A DNA stretch of 64,000 nucleotides from Dictyophora rubrovolvata (Eukaryota > Basidiomycota > Agaricomycetes > Phallales > Phallaceae), in the NCBI GenBank assembly GCA_029959195.1, contig CP114118.1:2294001-2358000 (forward strand), in the 5' to 3' direction. Shown here in pieces: positions 12,466 through 27,410 of the stretch. Position numbers and translations under genes: made by a program. Below the pieces are notes generated by a model. It was not told the DNA's origin. It did not search any database and saw only the letters and a program-made list of their open reading frames with translations. Within the stretch, counting starts at the first letter, position 1; each line of letters begins with the position of its first letter.

Positions 12466-14619
12466 AAGACGCTCTGAAGCGGTTTCGTGTGAGTCCAGGA
12501 GGACTTGCGGAATTCTGTCAATAATCGACATTGTAAAGTCAAAATGGAGAATTCCGTGTAACCCTAGTAAGGACTCTTGTACCACCAAGCTAGATATCTT
12601 ATGACTTCATCGTTTTATTTCATTTATGTCTCTCGCTTTATTACCTCTTTTTTTTCTGCTGTGATCCGATCTTTTTTTTCTCATATTTTGTTGACTCTGC
12701 TCGTTTACCTGATATCATTCACTCTATTAGTCGTGTTATGTGTTTATGCCCGGTTTTTACGGACATTTCTCTCGACTTCCTGTATTGTAGTAAGTATAAA
12801 ATAAAGCCGCTATTATCAGGCCTTTTCAAAACCCCATTTCCGTGCCTTCTCGAAATGTAAGTTGTTAGGAAGAGGTCGTCCGGGTAATAACCCAATTCAC
12901 TTCGAGTTGCGATTGACAAACAGACGGCAGTTGCGACGCTTTGCACGTAAGCGTATGTACACGACGATGACTCGTTTCTCAACGATGGAACGTCCAATAT
13001 GGTCTATTCACAAAACAAGCGGGCATATAGTCAGAGTCAGAATCAGAGCAAACTGTTAGCCTCTGGCAGCTTGATCGTTAATCCAATCTTCTTAACTCAA
13101 CTAGGCAATTCTTGTGTCAGGCTCTTTAGAAACCGCCTGGAGAAAGTTCCTTAACAGTAAAATCTACCTCACTTGAACGCACAAACATGCACGCGGTGGT
13201 TAACTAGCAACGACTAGTCGATGTTTCAGAAACTTGAGTTCTAGTCTACAGTTAGATAAATACAATACATAGCAGGAAAGGGCTGTATGTTGCCGTTAGC
13301 GACCCAAGCACGAGAATTTCACATAATGGACTCGTGCGTCCTTCGAGAATGCAGCATATATCTACTCCTCGACGTCGGTTGCGACTCGGAGGCGACGAAG
13401 CCTAGTATACGATGCCTCACACGCTCTCACGGGAAGTCGACAAAAAGGTTGGGTTCGATACGAGTCTATTCCAAAAATGTTGTTGATGTGTCAATGAGAA
13501 TCTTCAAGTTCGGGTAGGAGTTCCGCGGCACTTCCTTCTGGTTGGCTGGTCGTCGTCAATCGTCAACGCGTGACGCGTCCAAAGTGACAGGTTCAAGTCG
13601 GTCCTCCTGACGACCATTCAGATCCCCAGACGTTGACGTCGATGTCGACAAACTTCTACTTCTGTCTCCCACAGAAAACATGCGAAACCCACACTAGTCG
13701 TTTCACTAGTAATGCAGCCAGCTCACGGATTTCAACTGTAACAAGAGAGAGAAAAAATTCATGTTCGAATTTCTCACTTCTATCTGATCGTAAGTAAGTC
13801 AGTAAGTAACGGTTCGAAATCCTGAAGTTCTTCTCCTAGACATATTTGACACGTACACCACCAATGAATTACTAAAGTATTCATAATTCTTGTTTCCTTA
13901 TCAGAACCATTGAGCCTACCTATGTACATCCATGGTATGATCGGGTCTTTCTTCGGCCCTTTTCTCCGATATCCTTGCCTTCCGAATCCTGGTTCGCTGA
14001 TCCTTACGGAGAAGTCACAGGTTCTACATAACACCTACCTCAGACTATTCTGAATCATCGCCGAATTCACATGATGTCCAAAGTGTGTAGTTACGCCGAC
14101 AACAGGCTGGCTCCCTATGTCAATCTCTCTGACAGGTATGATCGTGAAAACGCTTCTCCCCCTAAAGATCTGAATTCCGATTACCTTGGCTTTGATCCAT
14201 ATTCAATGTTAAAATGTCGGATTCTTCCCCTTTTTCAAGGAGCCTTTTTTGCATCCGACTCGGAGTAAGAACGCGGATCTTTATTCCTATGCTCATCTCA
14301 TTCAAGCTTCTCCGAACAAGAGTAGCCGTCATTTGTGAGCGAATGGAAATTGTCTGGCCAGGATAGCCTATCTTCATAGGTAGTATCCAGAAAAAAAAGG
14401 GTGCCATTGTTGATTTTGACTCGACAAACAAAGTGTGTTTATGGCACTATCCTATCTAATTTTCATCGGTGTTCAAGTCTTTTGACACCGCATTATTGGT
14501 GAGGGTACAGATTCAATCGGCTATCTAATATCTAATCATTATACTCATTCGTCTACCTCATCCAGGAACAAGCTGTCCTGAGCTTGGTCAGATACTTTTG
14601 TTGCCATCAAACGTACCAT
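12466..14619. other. Gene-poor region after the bZIP gene
   Basis: About 2.1 kb with no recognisable gene. The first 350 bases look like the bZIP 3' UTR: T-rich, with AATAAA at about 12,799. The remainder holds only short, unconvincing frames on both strands (for example 13,287-13,517 plus and 13,780-14,034 minus) without family motifs. No tRNA, repeat pair or transposon end was found. Confidence 0.35.
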
Positions 14620-14958
14620 TCACATGGGACCAATAACCGAGAAGAATTGAGCTTCTACATTGCCATCGCCTAAACCTTGGAAAGATCTCCTTTCCAGATA
14701 ACATCGGAAAACATCGGAATCAACAAAAATAGCTAAACCAGTTGTGGCAGCGGAAACGAGTCGAACGACATAATCCCTCCCTGCGTCATATCCGCTAGCG
14801 GTCTCTATGAGTTCTTGCCTCTTCCGAGTAATCCCGCGAGCATCGCATACTACTGTACCAACCTAATTTTATCCACATCTTAAGTTTGTATTACGACTCG
14901 GCTATACTTTTTAACCAGGTATACAGGCTCTCGTGAAAGGCAAGACAGTCTATTCCAA
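14620..14958 (-). CDS. Possible unrecognised coding exons
   Basis: On the minus strand an 80-codon open frame with protein-like composition (ITRKRQELIETASGYDAG, YVVRLVSAATTGLAIFVD) runs from a clean splice acceptor (ATTAG) at about 14,863 to a TGA at 14,620-14,622. In the same phase, a candidate 34-base exon at 14,925-14,958 ends at a GTATAC donor. I found no start codon, so the 5' end is unknown. I do not recognise the family. It could be the end of a small gene lying between XPB and the gene-poor region, or a relic. A further in-frame open stretch follows the stop. Confidence 0.3.
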
Positions 14959-15351
14959 CTTGGGTCGATATAATATTAGTCTCGGAAGAAGATTATTAAA
15001 GTACCAGATGCGTTAAGTATATAATAATTACACTCATTAACATAAATTTTTCATTTTGTTTGTTGTCCAATATAGTCTTGCTCTACCATATTCTGTATTG
15101 GGAAATCTCTCCTTTCTCCCATGATGCAACCATTTCCGTTTTTAAGTTGAATCTCCATGACTGCACTGCTGGAAAGAGTACCTTCTCAAACTTTATTTAG
15201 CTCATAACCGCCAGGTAAACCAGTCTACGTTAAACTATAATAACTATGCAATATGCAATGATATTAAAAACCCGACTAGGACTCTTGACATCCAACAGTC
15301 TATGTGTCTCTACATTTCCAAGTGTGTGGTAAAATAACATACATTAGTAAC
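14959..15351. other. Intergenic region downstream of XPB
   Basis: About 390 bases, AT-rich, presumably including the XPB 3' UTR. A 35-codon minus-strand frame near 15,055-15,160 (begins MEIQLKNGNG) is too short to call. Nothing else was seen. Confidence 0.3.
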
Positions 15352-18691
<3,340 letters not shown>

Positions 18692-18887
18692 TCCCAGCAA
18701 CAGGTGTCTATCCCGCCAGCAAACAGAAGGTAGCTGAGACCTTCCAAGATACTAATGGTAGTGGGGAAAAAAGTGAAAAGCAACGAGTCATCGCTTTTGT
18801 CACGAAACAAACCATAATAAGCGCCTGTGATTACATAACGAAACCCTTCTCTTCTCTCGGACCACCATCACCCCAGGGATAGTAGCA
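18692..18887. promoter_or_regulatory. Short divergent promoter, SSL2 / MSL5
   Basis: Only 196 bases separate the start codons of the divergent XPB and branchpoint-binding protein genes, so the two probably share a bidirectional promoter. No specific site is assigned. Confidence 0.45.
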
Positions 18888-20645
18888 ATGTGGAAAGCAG
18901 CAACTAAACAGATTACTGGAACAAATGATGGTAGATTAACCCCTCGGAATGCTTTTGATCTTGACTCAAACTTGACTCAAACATAATTTTTCTAGTTCCT
19001 CTTGGTACCCGCAGACGCTTTGGTCCCGCCCCTGTGGAGAGTACCGCTCCCCCCCAATTGGCTCAACCTTCGCCATCCGCATTTCCTCGTGCACCGGAAC
19101 CAGAACAATCAAATAACAAAAGACAGAGGGACGAAACAAACCCTCCTTCTGAACGTAAGTTTACTTTACAAATGTCAAGTCAGCGTTGAGTTGCTTACGG
19201 CGTTGTATCTCCTAAGCGGATTCAAACTCCAATGGATCCCGGAAGAGGCGAAGTCGATGGGGAGACGCCAAAGTCGAGCTTCCCGGGCTGCCAACTGCCA
19301 TATCGGTTGATGGCGTCACTCAAGCACAATTGGACACTTATGCGATCCATCTTCGTATAGAGGAGATTAATCGCAAGCTCAGGCTTAATGATTATATTCC
19401 GCCCGAGAAAGAGAGGTATGTCTTAGACAGCTCTATTGTATCATTACGCTCAATCATTTGTTTCCAAGATCACCTTCGCCACCGCCTACTTATGATTCTC
19501 AAGGTCGCCGTACTAACACACGTGAAGTTCGCTACAAAAAGAAACTGGAGGACGAAAGGGTTAGGCTTGTTGAACGTGCTCTTAAAGCGGATCCAAACTT
19601 TAAACCGCCTATTGAGTACCAGCAACAAAAACGTTCCCAGCGTCCCCAAGAAAAAGTTTACATTCCGGTCAAAGAATTTCCCGAGATTAACTTTTTCGGA
19701 TTGCTTGTTGGACCTCGTGGCAATAGTTTAAAGAAGATGGAACGAGAGAGTGGAGCAAAGATTAGTATTCGTGGCAAGGGTAGCGTCAAGGAAGGGAAGT
19801 CCAGGCCCGATGCATTCGCAGAAGATAGTGAAGAGGACCTTCATTGTCTCATCATGGCCGATTCTGAGGAAAAGGTTGCGAAATGCGTGGCTATGATCAA
19901 CAGAGTCATTGAAACTGTGCGTCTACACTTTTTGACGAAGCTTTTGGTCACGTTACTAAATCACGTTTTATTTTAGGCTGCGTCCACCCCTGAAGGTCAG
20001 AATGACCACAAGCGTAACCAGCTTCGTGAATTGGCCGCTCTCAATGGCACCTTGCGTGATGACGAAAACCAAGTCTGTCAAAACTGCGGGAATGTCGGTC
20101 ATAGGAAGTACGATTGCCCCGAACAACGCAACTTCACAGCAAACATCGTATGCCGTATTTGCGGTAGCGGTGGTCATATGGCTCGTGACTGTACTCTAGC
20201 GAGGAAGGACCCGAATGGTGCTGGGGTTAACCAAGGAGGTTCTCCTGGTATGCCGAGTAACAACAGTATGGCCGTTGGAGCTCCCAATGGCTCCAAAGGG
20301 TTTGTGGATTCCGAGTACGCTAGTCTCATGGCCGAATTGGGCGAAAGCGGTGCCAAAGGCAACAATGATCAAAAACCTTCTTGGGGATCTAACGCTCTTC
20401 CGCAAGTTGCAAGCTCGGACCTCCCGCCATGGCGTCGACCGGAAGTCTGGCAGTCGTCTACAACTGTCCCGCAAAACCAAGGTTACAGGCCACCTCAAGC
20501 TAATTCGTACCAGGGCTATGGGGCCACGAGCACTTATCCTCAACAAGCAGGGTATAATGGATACTCTGGATCCTACAATCAACAAGATTATTCGGCTGCC
20601 TATGCTCAATATTATCAACAGCAATATGCCCAACAACAAGCATAA
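18888..20645 (+). CDS. MSL5: Branchpoint-bridging protein (SF1/BBP)
   Basis: Binds the intron branch-point sequence in the commitment complex and contacts the U2AF large subunit during early spliceosome assembly in the nucleus. The start is the ATG at 18,888 ([15 protein letters not shown]). The U2AF-binding motif RKRRSRWGD lies near 19,245, followed by the helix-hairpin segment [19 protein letters not shown]. The KH-QUA2 domain includes [20 protein letters not shown] and [16 protein letters not shown], with the GPRG loop. Two CCHC zinc knuckles follow ([28 protein letters not shown]). The C-terminus is Pro/Gln/Tyr-rich and ends QQQYAQQQA. The family assignment is secure and the gene looks complete. 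Confidence 0.96.
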
Positions 20646-21499
20646 AAACATTCTTTCCCTAGGAACTTGTGACCCTTTTTTGATTGGCTTTTCAGATGTG
20701 TGCAGGTATATATGGTCGGATTTTATGCCGATGAATAAATGCTGGATTGTTTTGCTGAAATTTTTCATGTACTCACCTTTAACTACTCACCTAACTGATC
20801 AATAGCTAGCGACTCTCTTTTTGAGTTTTGTGTTCAAATTTTTGATACTGACATGACTAGTTGCTTTCTGTGTTCACAGCAGTAAGTGGCCTCTTTCTTC
20901 TCCGAGTGCAGCAAGGAAACAGCTAGGTCCAACGATTAATGACTGATGTGAACTGACATTATCATGCTCGACAACTTGGTTTGTCGAACTTAGCAGCGAC
21001 ATGCATGAATTCATCGCGGCTGATTTTGCCCCGAGCCTAATGATTGTAGGTCGGTATTAATGATCTTATTCGCTCAACATGAGATACAGAGCAGGTTCCA
21101 TCCATCTATGTTCATTTGTGATACAACCCATCGCTAGCGCTATTCCGTAAGTCAAATTGCAGTTTAAGAATGATATTAGATTTCACCATACATATGGATA
21201 GGGTCAGACAAGGAGTAGACAACTTGCACCGTAGAATATCCAGAATGTAACGTACGTGCTGCTGATACCCATGCGTATGTTGTTAGTATTCTTAGTTCTA
21301 TTAGAGGTTACATGCACGTGACCAATGGGACGGAGTGAGCTCGGATGAGTCATGACCACTGTTCGAGGTACTGGCAAGGTACTGGTAATACTACATTGCA
21401 ATGATGTTTCAGAATTCCAAAAGATGTGCGTCAATTTAGACTGGCATAGTTATTATGTTCTAGGCACAATACACTAACATCGATAATAAATGACTGAAA
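20646..21499. other. Convergent intergenic region, MSL5 / RCM1
   Basis: About 850 bases between two converging genes, presumably both 3' UTRs and a spacer. AATAAA occurs at about 20,733, just after MSL5. No coding frame with family motifs, repeat or RNA gene was found. Confidence 0.35.
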
Positions 21500-23327
21500 C
21501 TACACCCCGCCATGACCTTTGTTCCTCCGTCTCTTCTTTTTCGTGCCTTTGTCACTATCTTTGCTTTGACCTCCGACTAAATCGGATAGTCTTCGTTTGG
21601 CCGTCGTAGCAGGGGTAGTGATTTTTGATTCTGCTGCAAGTCGAATAAAGCAAGATACAAAGAACCCATTGGTATTGTCGTCTCCAGGGTTACATCTAAT
21701 TACTTTGTCCGCTTCTTCTATAATAAATTCATAAATCTCAGTGCCACAATTCAGAGTGATAACTTTGATATTCACCCATCTCCTCAAAAACACCTCTGCG
21801 CTCCCATTTTTCAATCACCTGAGAACGCGGTGCAAGGCAAAACCCGGATTTTTTTGCTTCTTCTGAGCTTAAGGCTTTGGCTACGACTTGCTCATTTTCC
21901 ATAGCGTGAATACTGCAAGTCGAATAGACGATCTTTTGAACGTTGGGGACTTTTGTGTCGCATTGGTTAGTCAATTTCCGAAATACGACTGGAGACGAAC
22001 GATGACTTACAAGTCATAGCATGTTTTATCATGAGCAGTTGAAATGCAGCAAGCTTCTCGAGTCGTACCTCCTGCTCCTTATCGCTCTCCTGCTCGTCCG
22101 AAGATAATAGGTAGTCGAGGCGATTCACGATTCCTGAGCCAGAGCAGGACGGATCTAAAAGTCTGTAGGCAAAAATCAGAATAAAAACAAATCAAAAATT
22201 TGTTGGCTTTACATATGCGTAACCTCCCTGAATCTTTCATCATGTGGGTCTGTAGTTAAAAAGTCTTGATTGGAAGGTTCAACGTTACGGCACCCCGCTT
22301 TCTTCAACATTTTTTGTAGAGTCGAGAATCTTGCACGGTCTTTCTCAAACGCAAAAATCTGAACCGTGTCGAATAATCCATGAGAAAGACTTGATGAAAA
22401 TCAGCAAATACCTTGCCATTATTCTGCATAATGGAACTTAGGTGTGTTGTTTTGTTCCCAGGAGCTGAGGTCGCATCTAAGGCAATGTGAATCGATGGAT
22501 CAGGCGAAAGAACATGAGCTGGGAAGCAAGATGCTTTATCCTGAAGAATGAATCTTCCGTCTTGGTAAGCAATGTCGGACTGGAATGAGACTTTCGGGTG
22601 GAAGGAGAGCAAGTTTGGAATGTGTTTGTCGATAGCAAACCCAGTCCTTGTGAGGGTTGGATCATGGAATCAACTTATTTTGGCAAAGAAAGGAAAGGCA
22701 TACTCAGATTCAAAAGCTAATGCGCACTCAGAAAATCCCCTTGAAGACGACAAATACTCTAAGGCATCTTTGAAATCCCATTTCAATGTGTTAACTCTTA
22801 CGTATCGAGGGATCTGGGCTATGAAGAAGTAGTCGTGAGCGGTGGAAACTCCATAAATAAGGACCACTTGATTACCAGCTCTTGGGTCCGCTTCACATGC
22901 CAAATCCTCGTTAGAAGTTGCCCCTTGCTTGACCTTGATTTTGGCCAATTCACCCTGTAGCCTAGTCTTATGTCGTAGGATGGCTTGTTTTATAGGACCG
23001 TCACCCGCCTGGATACCGCCTTTGGAGAAAAGTAGATCGTGAACTAATAAGAGGGTCAAGTGTTTAGAATGAAGATGCTTTTTTTCATGTTGCAATAAGG
23101 CAGCATTGTCTATGATATTATTGAGGACCGCTTTGTCTAACACGGCACAAAGGGTTCAGCCTTTTGGGTGCAACGGAAACAAGATTCGCACATTTCAGCG
23201 ACTCGATGACCAACGCAGCGGTTCGTTTTCTTGATCTCTCAGGAAGGCTGCTGATGAGACCTTTTATCGAGCCTTGCTTTGCATCCACACGTTCTATAAC
23301 TCGGGCGGCTTCTTGGTAGAAGTTCAT
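21500..23327 (-). CDS. RCM1: 25S rRNA (cytosine-C5) methyltransferase, Rcm1/NSUN5 type
   Basis: SAM-dependent methyltransferase of the NOL1/NOP2/Sun family. Yeast Rcm1 methylates a cytosine of 25S rRNA in the nucleolus. The start ATG is at 23,325-23,327 (MNFYQEAARVIERVDAKQGS). The N-terminal helical region is NSUN5-like (HSKHLTLLLVHDLLFSKGGI). The pre-catalytic segment IPRYVRVNTLKWDFKDAL is present. The SAM site lies in the exon reading ALDATSAPGNKTTHLSS. Motif IV reads LLDPSCSGSGIVNRLDYLL (near 22,120-22,160) and the catalytic Cys motif reads YSTCSIHAMENEQ (near 21,900). The tail is Lys/Arg-rich (KKKRRRNKGHGG), fitting nucleolar localisation. Confidence 0.93.
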
Positions 23328-23746
23328 GAACCTGTCTCATAAGACAGAGAAGCGAAAAACAAATCTATATACATGCAAATATGAGAATGATATTGAAAAT
23401 CCCAAGTATGATAAAGTACGGACGGATGAGGGTCTAAATCAGCAGTCAGTAACGTGCACCAAGCAAAACAAACAAGGACACAGGAAAAGGGTAGTCAGAC
23501 AGAAAATTGTCACCAGAAACGATGTTTCAGGCAATGTAGATAAGGTTTAAAAAAACTGAAACATCATATTTATATACAAGTCTTCCTTACTCACCAAGAA
23601 TCCAGGGCCAACAGCGTGCGGCGCAAGCAATGAAATCAGAATGAAAGCAGAAAAGTGTCCAGTCACTCCAGTCACGCATGCTCTGCAAAATTTCGCGCCT
23701 TTTTGAAGGACTAAGCAATTCCCACGCTCTGCAGTGCATAGCGAGC
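23328..23746. promoter_or_regulatory. Divergent intergenic region, RCM1 / J-protein
   Basis: 419 bases between divergent start codons, probably two promoters. An open plus-strand frame at 23,326-23,550 is Lys-rich and shows no family features. No named site was found. Confidence 0.35.
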
Positions 23747-25618
23747 ATGGTCGTAGACACTACTCTCTACGATTTACTGGGGGTGTCGCCACGGGCTACT
23801 GAAGGTATTGTTCAGTTTTTGTATTGCCCTCAAGAGATTGGCTGACAGAATCTCCCAGACGAGATCAAAAAAGCATATCGCAAGAAAGTGTGTCCTCGGA
23901 ATTCCTTTGTCTGACCTAATTGTATACTGAGAGTTGTGTTATTGAGGCTATTCAACACCACCCTGTAAGTTTTCTGTTATTCTGTTTTATTGTCGATCAC
24001 TGAATGAACGCTTGTCTCTCGAAATGCAGGATAAAGTTTGTAGCTATCAGACTTTAATTATGGCATCCGCTGACAGCCATTTTCAGAATCCTGATAAACC
24101 GGAGGCTGCGAAAGAATTTCAGGAAATTGCTGCTGCGTGTGTTTGACCCGCTTCATACATTCTTTATTCGTGTGAAGTTTTACCGACGCCACTTACAGCT
24201 ACGAGGTCCTAAGTGATCCTGATTCTCGAGCCGCTTATGATCGCCTGGGCGTCGAAGGAATGGCTCAAAATAACGGAGCCTCGTCTATGGACGAAGACTT
24301 GTTTGAGAATTTGTTTGGGGGTGGTATACGATTTAACTTTGATTTTGGTATGGGCGGGGGCGCAGGTCGCAGACCACGTAAAGGCGAAGATACTATAATA
24401 CCTTACACCGTTACCCTCGAAGACCTCTATAATGGGAAAAGTGTTAAAATGATGATGGAAAGGGAGGTTGTCTGTTCCGTCTGCAAAGGGTTTGTACTGT
24501 TATGTTAGGCATGAATGGTAGCGTGATGTTAAACTGTTTCTTTGCGTAGGTCGGGTGGCCGGAGTAATGCCAAACTAAAGCCATGCACCAAGTGCGATGG
24601 GAAAGGATGGTCAATTATCAATACTCAAGTGAGTAAATCTATCATGGATCTTGTTCGAGTCAATTCAACTCAACAGCAAATAGCTTGGCGGCGGCCGATA
24701 TGGTGTGTCTCGGACCAAATGTACAGAATGCAACGGCAAAGGGAAAAAGTTCAAGGAAAAGGATCAGTAAATATGCCCGCATTTTTTATGTTTCTGTACT
24801 GTGTTCTAAGCTTTGGTCTTGTAGCTGTAAAAAATGCAAAGGCGCTAGAACCGTAAAAGAGAAGAAGCGACAAGAGATATTTATTGAAAAGGGTATGCCC
24901 AATAGCCATAGAATTATTCTTCAAGGACAAGGCGATGAAGAAGTACGATCACTACTCTCTTTACATCTGAGAATTCGACATTGACGTCCGATTTTCAGCC
25001 CGATGTCCCACCAGGGGATGTAATATTTGTGTTAAAAACACAACAGCACGATTCATTTGAACGGTCCGGAAATGACCTGCTTGCTAAAATACATATCACA
25101 CTCTCAGAAGCTCTTCTCGGATTCTCTCGAGTCTTGATCACACATATGGATGGAAGAGGGGTGCGAGTCTCATCTCCACCGGGAAAAATCATTCGGCCCA
25201 ACGAAACCATAATACTTCGAGGTGAAGGAATGCCGATTTACGAACGAGCTGAGGAAAAAGGCGATTTGTTTGTTGTCCTGGCAATAGAGATGCCGTCGGA
25301 ACAGTGGCTGAAGACCATTGACACTACGGTTCGTGCTTGTGATGCTTATTGGAAAAGCGCTTGTTTGACGATGATGTCTGCAGGCTCTTGCTAGTTTATT
25401 GCCACCGAAAAAACCCGAGATTTTACCTACACCATCTGTAGTGGATGAGGCTCGTTATGAGCGCAGTGACATCTCAGCTGTAAGTCACTTTTGACCATAT
25501 TGGAAGAAATGGGTCTCATTTCTCCTTGCGATAGTTTGGTTACGATGATGATGCTTGGGAAGATGAAAGCAATAACGAGTTTGACGACGACCCAATTGAT
25601 CAATGTCGCCATCAGTAG
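23747..25618 (+). CDS. Type I (DnaJA) Hsp40 co-chaperone with micro-exons
   Basis: Cytosolic J-protein that stimulates Hsp70 ATPase and binds clients. The ATG at 23,747 begins MVVDTTLYDLLGVSPRATE. Helix II reads EIKKAYRKK. The HPD loop is split: AIQHHP comes from an 18-base exon (23,947-23,964), DK from a 6-base exon (24,030-24,035), and NPDKPEAAKEF from the next exon. A Gly/Phe-rich segment (FENLFGGG, FDFGMGGGAG) follows. Four zinc-binding repeats are present: CSVCKGSGG, CTKCDGKGW, CTECNGKGK and CKKCKGART. Client-binding C-terminal domains follow (PDVPPGDVIFVLKTQQHDSF). The end is acidic and finishes DQCRHQ, which puts a Cys at the CaaX position with Gln last. Yeast Ydj1 ends CASQ and is farnesylated, so prenylation is possible but unproven. 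It could be Ydj1 or Xdj1 type. Confidence 0.93.
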
Positions 25619-26010
25619 TAGACGGCGCAATCCCCTCCGCTCTCGCACTTTACAATCCCATGTTTAATTTTTTCGCATAGAGTTTTTCACCCCTTTCACC
25701 CCATTTCACCACTCCTATTGTGTCGCTTTTCATACGCCATCCATCTCCACTACTCATACCATATCCACCGAGTCCTATACTTTGTATTTTCTCTGCATCT
25801 AGTTTACGGCTTTGAATGATTGGCATGTGGATAATATCGTTTCGGAATGCATTTGTAGTATTTGATCTCAGTAATACATTGTCAGTAGGTATTGAAATTA
25901 CAGAGCGGTGGATAATGCGGATTAGATGTTGAAGTATAATAGGAAACTAGTATGACAAAAGTCACTTGAATGATTCATGCAGTCTTGATGGCACATACAA
26001 CTAAACCCTT
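25619..26010. other. Convergent intergenic region, J-protein / PAM18
   Basis: 392 bases between converging genes, T/C-rich just after the J-protein stop. Presumably two 3' UTRs. Nothing else was seen. Confidence 0.35.
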
Positions 26011-26398
26011 TCAACGAGCCTTTTTACCGTCCAACTTTTCTAGCAAATCCTTTGCTTCGTTGATCTTGCTGGCTAGATATGGCGAGCCACCACGGTCGGG
26101 GTGGTTAGCTAACATGATATTCCGATGTGCATCTTTAACTCTATTCTTAATTGTCGGACTGTCTCTTCAAAAAATATAATCAGTAAAATAAATCAGGCGA
26201 AAACTTGAGCCAGATTCGAGATTCGTACTTGAGTCCTAATATCGCAATAGCTTCTGCTCTGTCCATTTTCTGCCGGAATCCTCCTTTAACATACTTCTCA
26301 GCCGCACCTCCCAATCCTAAAACACCTCTCTTAACGAGATGTCGACCAGCCAAGGCCGTCGCGACGGCTCCTAGGCCAAGGAGAATCGGTGTGGACAT
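26011..26398 (-). CDS. PAM18: Mitochondrial import motor J-protein Pam18/Tim14
   Basis: Inner-membrane J-protein that stimulates mtHsp70 at the TIM23 translocon. The start ATG is at 26,396-26,398. A short N-terminal membrane anchor ([19 protein letters not shown]) is followed by the conserved linker [19 protein letters not shown]. One intron of about 60 bases sits there. The J domain continues [20 protein letters not shown] with the HPD motif ([19 protein letters not shown]). The protein ends LDGKKAR. The reverse-J arrangement (C-terminal J domain, single TM) and the short length of about 110 residues are typical. It is divergent from EFM4 with only 77 bases between starts. Confidence 0.94.
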
Positions 26399-26475
26399 TG
26401 GGAAAAAAGGATTGTGTCCGATTAGACGCCCATCGCGAGTGACATGTTGACAGTGCGGTAGTGTACACCAGCTCG
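26399..26475. promoter_or_regulatory. Very short bidirectional promoter, PAM18 / EFM4
   Basis: 77 bases between the ATG codons of PAM18 (minus) and EFM4 (plus). Both 5' leaders and both promoters must lie here or extend into the neighbouring gene bodies. No specific element is assigned. Confidence 0.5.
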
Positions 26476-27386
26476 ATGTCTTTCCAGCCTTCTGAACTCG
26501 GCCGAAAAGACTACTGGGACGGTGTTTATGCTCAGGAAATTCAAAATTTCGATGATATGGGAGACGAAGGAGAAGTATGGTAATCTTTTCGTTATCTTCC
26601 AGCTTGTTCACTATATGCGGCTACTGAATCTAATATGACAGGTTCGGTGAAGAAAGTGTGTTGAAAATGGTAACTAAATAAAGAATTAAGAATGAGGATA
26701 AAGATAAATCGAAATTATTAGGTCGAGTGGGTAGTCGAAAACGTCACTCCGGGCTCATCACAAAACATCCTTGAAGTGGGGACTGGGAACGGCATTCTGC
26801 TTTGCGAATTGGCCAGTAATGGTTACGATCCTTCTCGCCTAATGGGTATCGATTATAGTCCGGGTTCTATCGAGCTGTCTTTAAAGGTAGCAAAAGGGCG
26901 TAGCATGGAGAACATAAATTTCAGTCAATGTGACATCCTTTCGGAAGATCCTCCAAAGATCGGAGACATAGATGGAGACGGAGTTGATCTATGGGATCTG
27001 GTTTTGGATAAAGGAACATTCGATGCTATTGCTCTTTCTGAACCAGATGGTTCGGGAAAGTTGCCGGCTAAGCTTTATCCCAGTCGAATCGCCCGACTAT
27101 TACGTCCGGGAGGGTTTTTCTTGCTCACTTGTACGTGACTGACTGAATGACCAATCTTTCTTCAATAACACTGATTCCACTAGCCTGCAACTTCACAGAA
27201 GATGAAATGAAGAAAACCTTCGTTACGGATGAACTCGGTTTAGCGTATCAGTAAGTTTTTCTCTGAGTTCTTCAGGAGGAGTCGATTAATCATGCCATAA
27301 GCTCTCGGATCCGGCATAAAATGTATACCTATGGTGGAAAGTCAGGAAGTACATGCTCGAGTATTGCATTCCAAAAAGTCAAATAA
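26476..27386 (+). CDS. EFM4: eEF1A lysine methyltransferase Efm4 (METTL10 type)
   Basis: Seven-beta-strand SAM methyltransferase. Yeast Efm4 methylates a lysine of elongation factor 1A in the cytosol. The ATG at 26,476 begins MSFQPSELGRKDYWDGVYAQ, with the LGxKxYWD entry typical of this family. Motif I is ILEVGTGNGILLCELASNGY, and the acidic motif II is LMGIDYSPGSIELS. The family signature DLWDLVLDKGTFDAIALSE is followed by RIARLLRPGGFFLLTSCN. The last exon ends HKMYTYGGKSGSTCSSIAFQ. Introns fall after the first 37 residues and inside the C-terminal third. Confidence 0.93.
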
Positions 27387-27410
27387 TCGAAAGAACCCGA
27401 ACATTTAACG

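Noticed and set aside
12577-12804. Plus-strand hydrophobic frame of 75 codons
   Set aside because: It lies in the T-rich 3' UTR of the bZIP gene; the hydrophobicity comes from T-rich codons and there is no family match.
13580-13620. tRNA B-box-like GGTTCAAGTC
   Set aside because: No A-box at the right distance and no cloverleaf stems could be paired.
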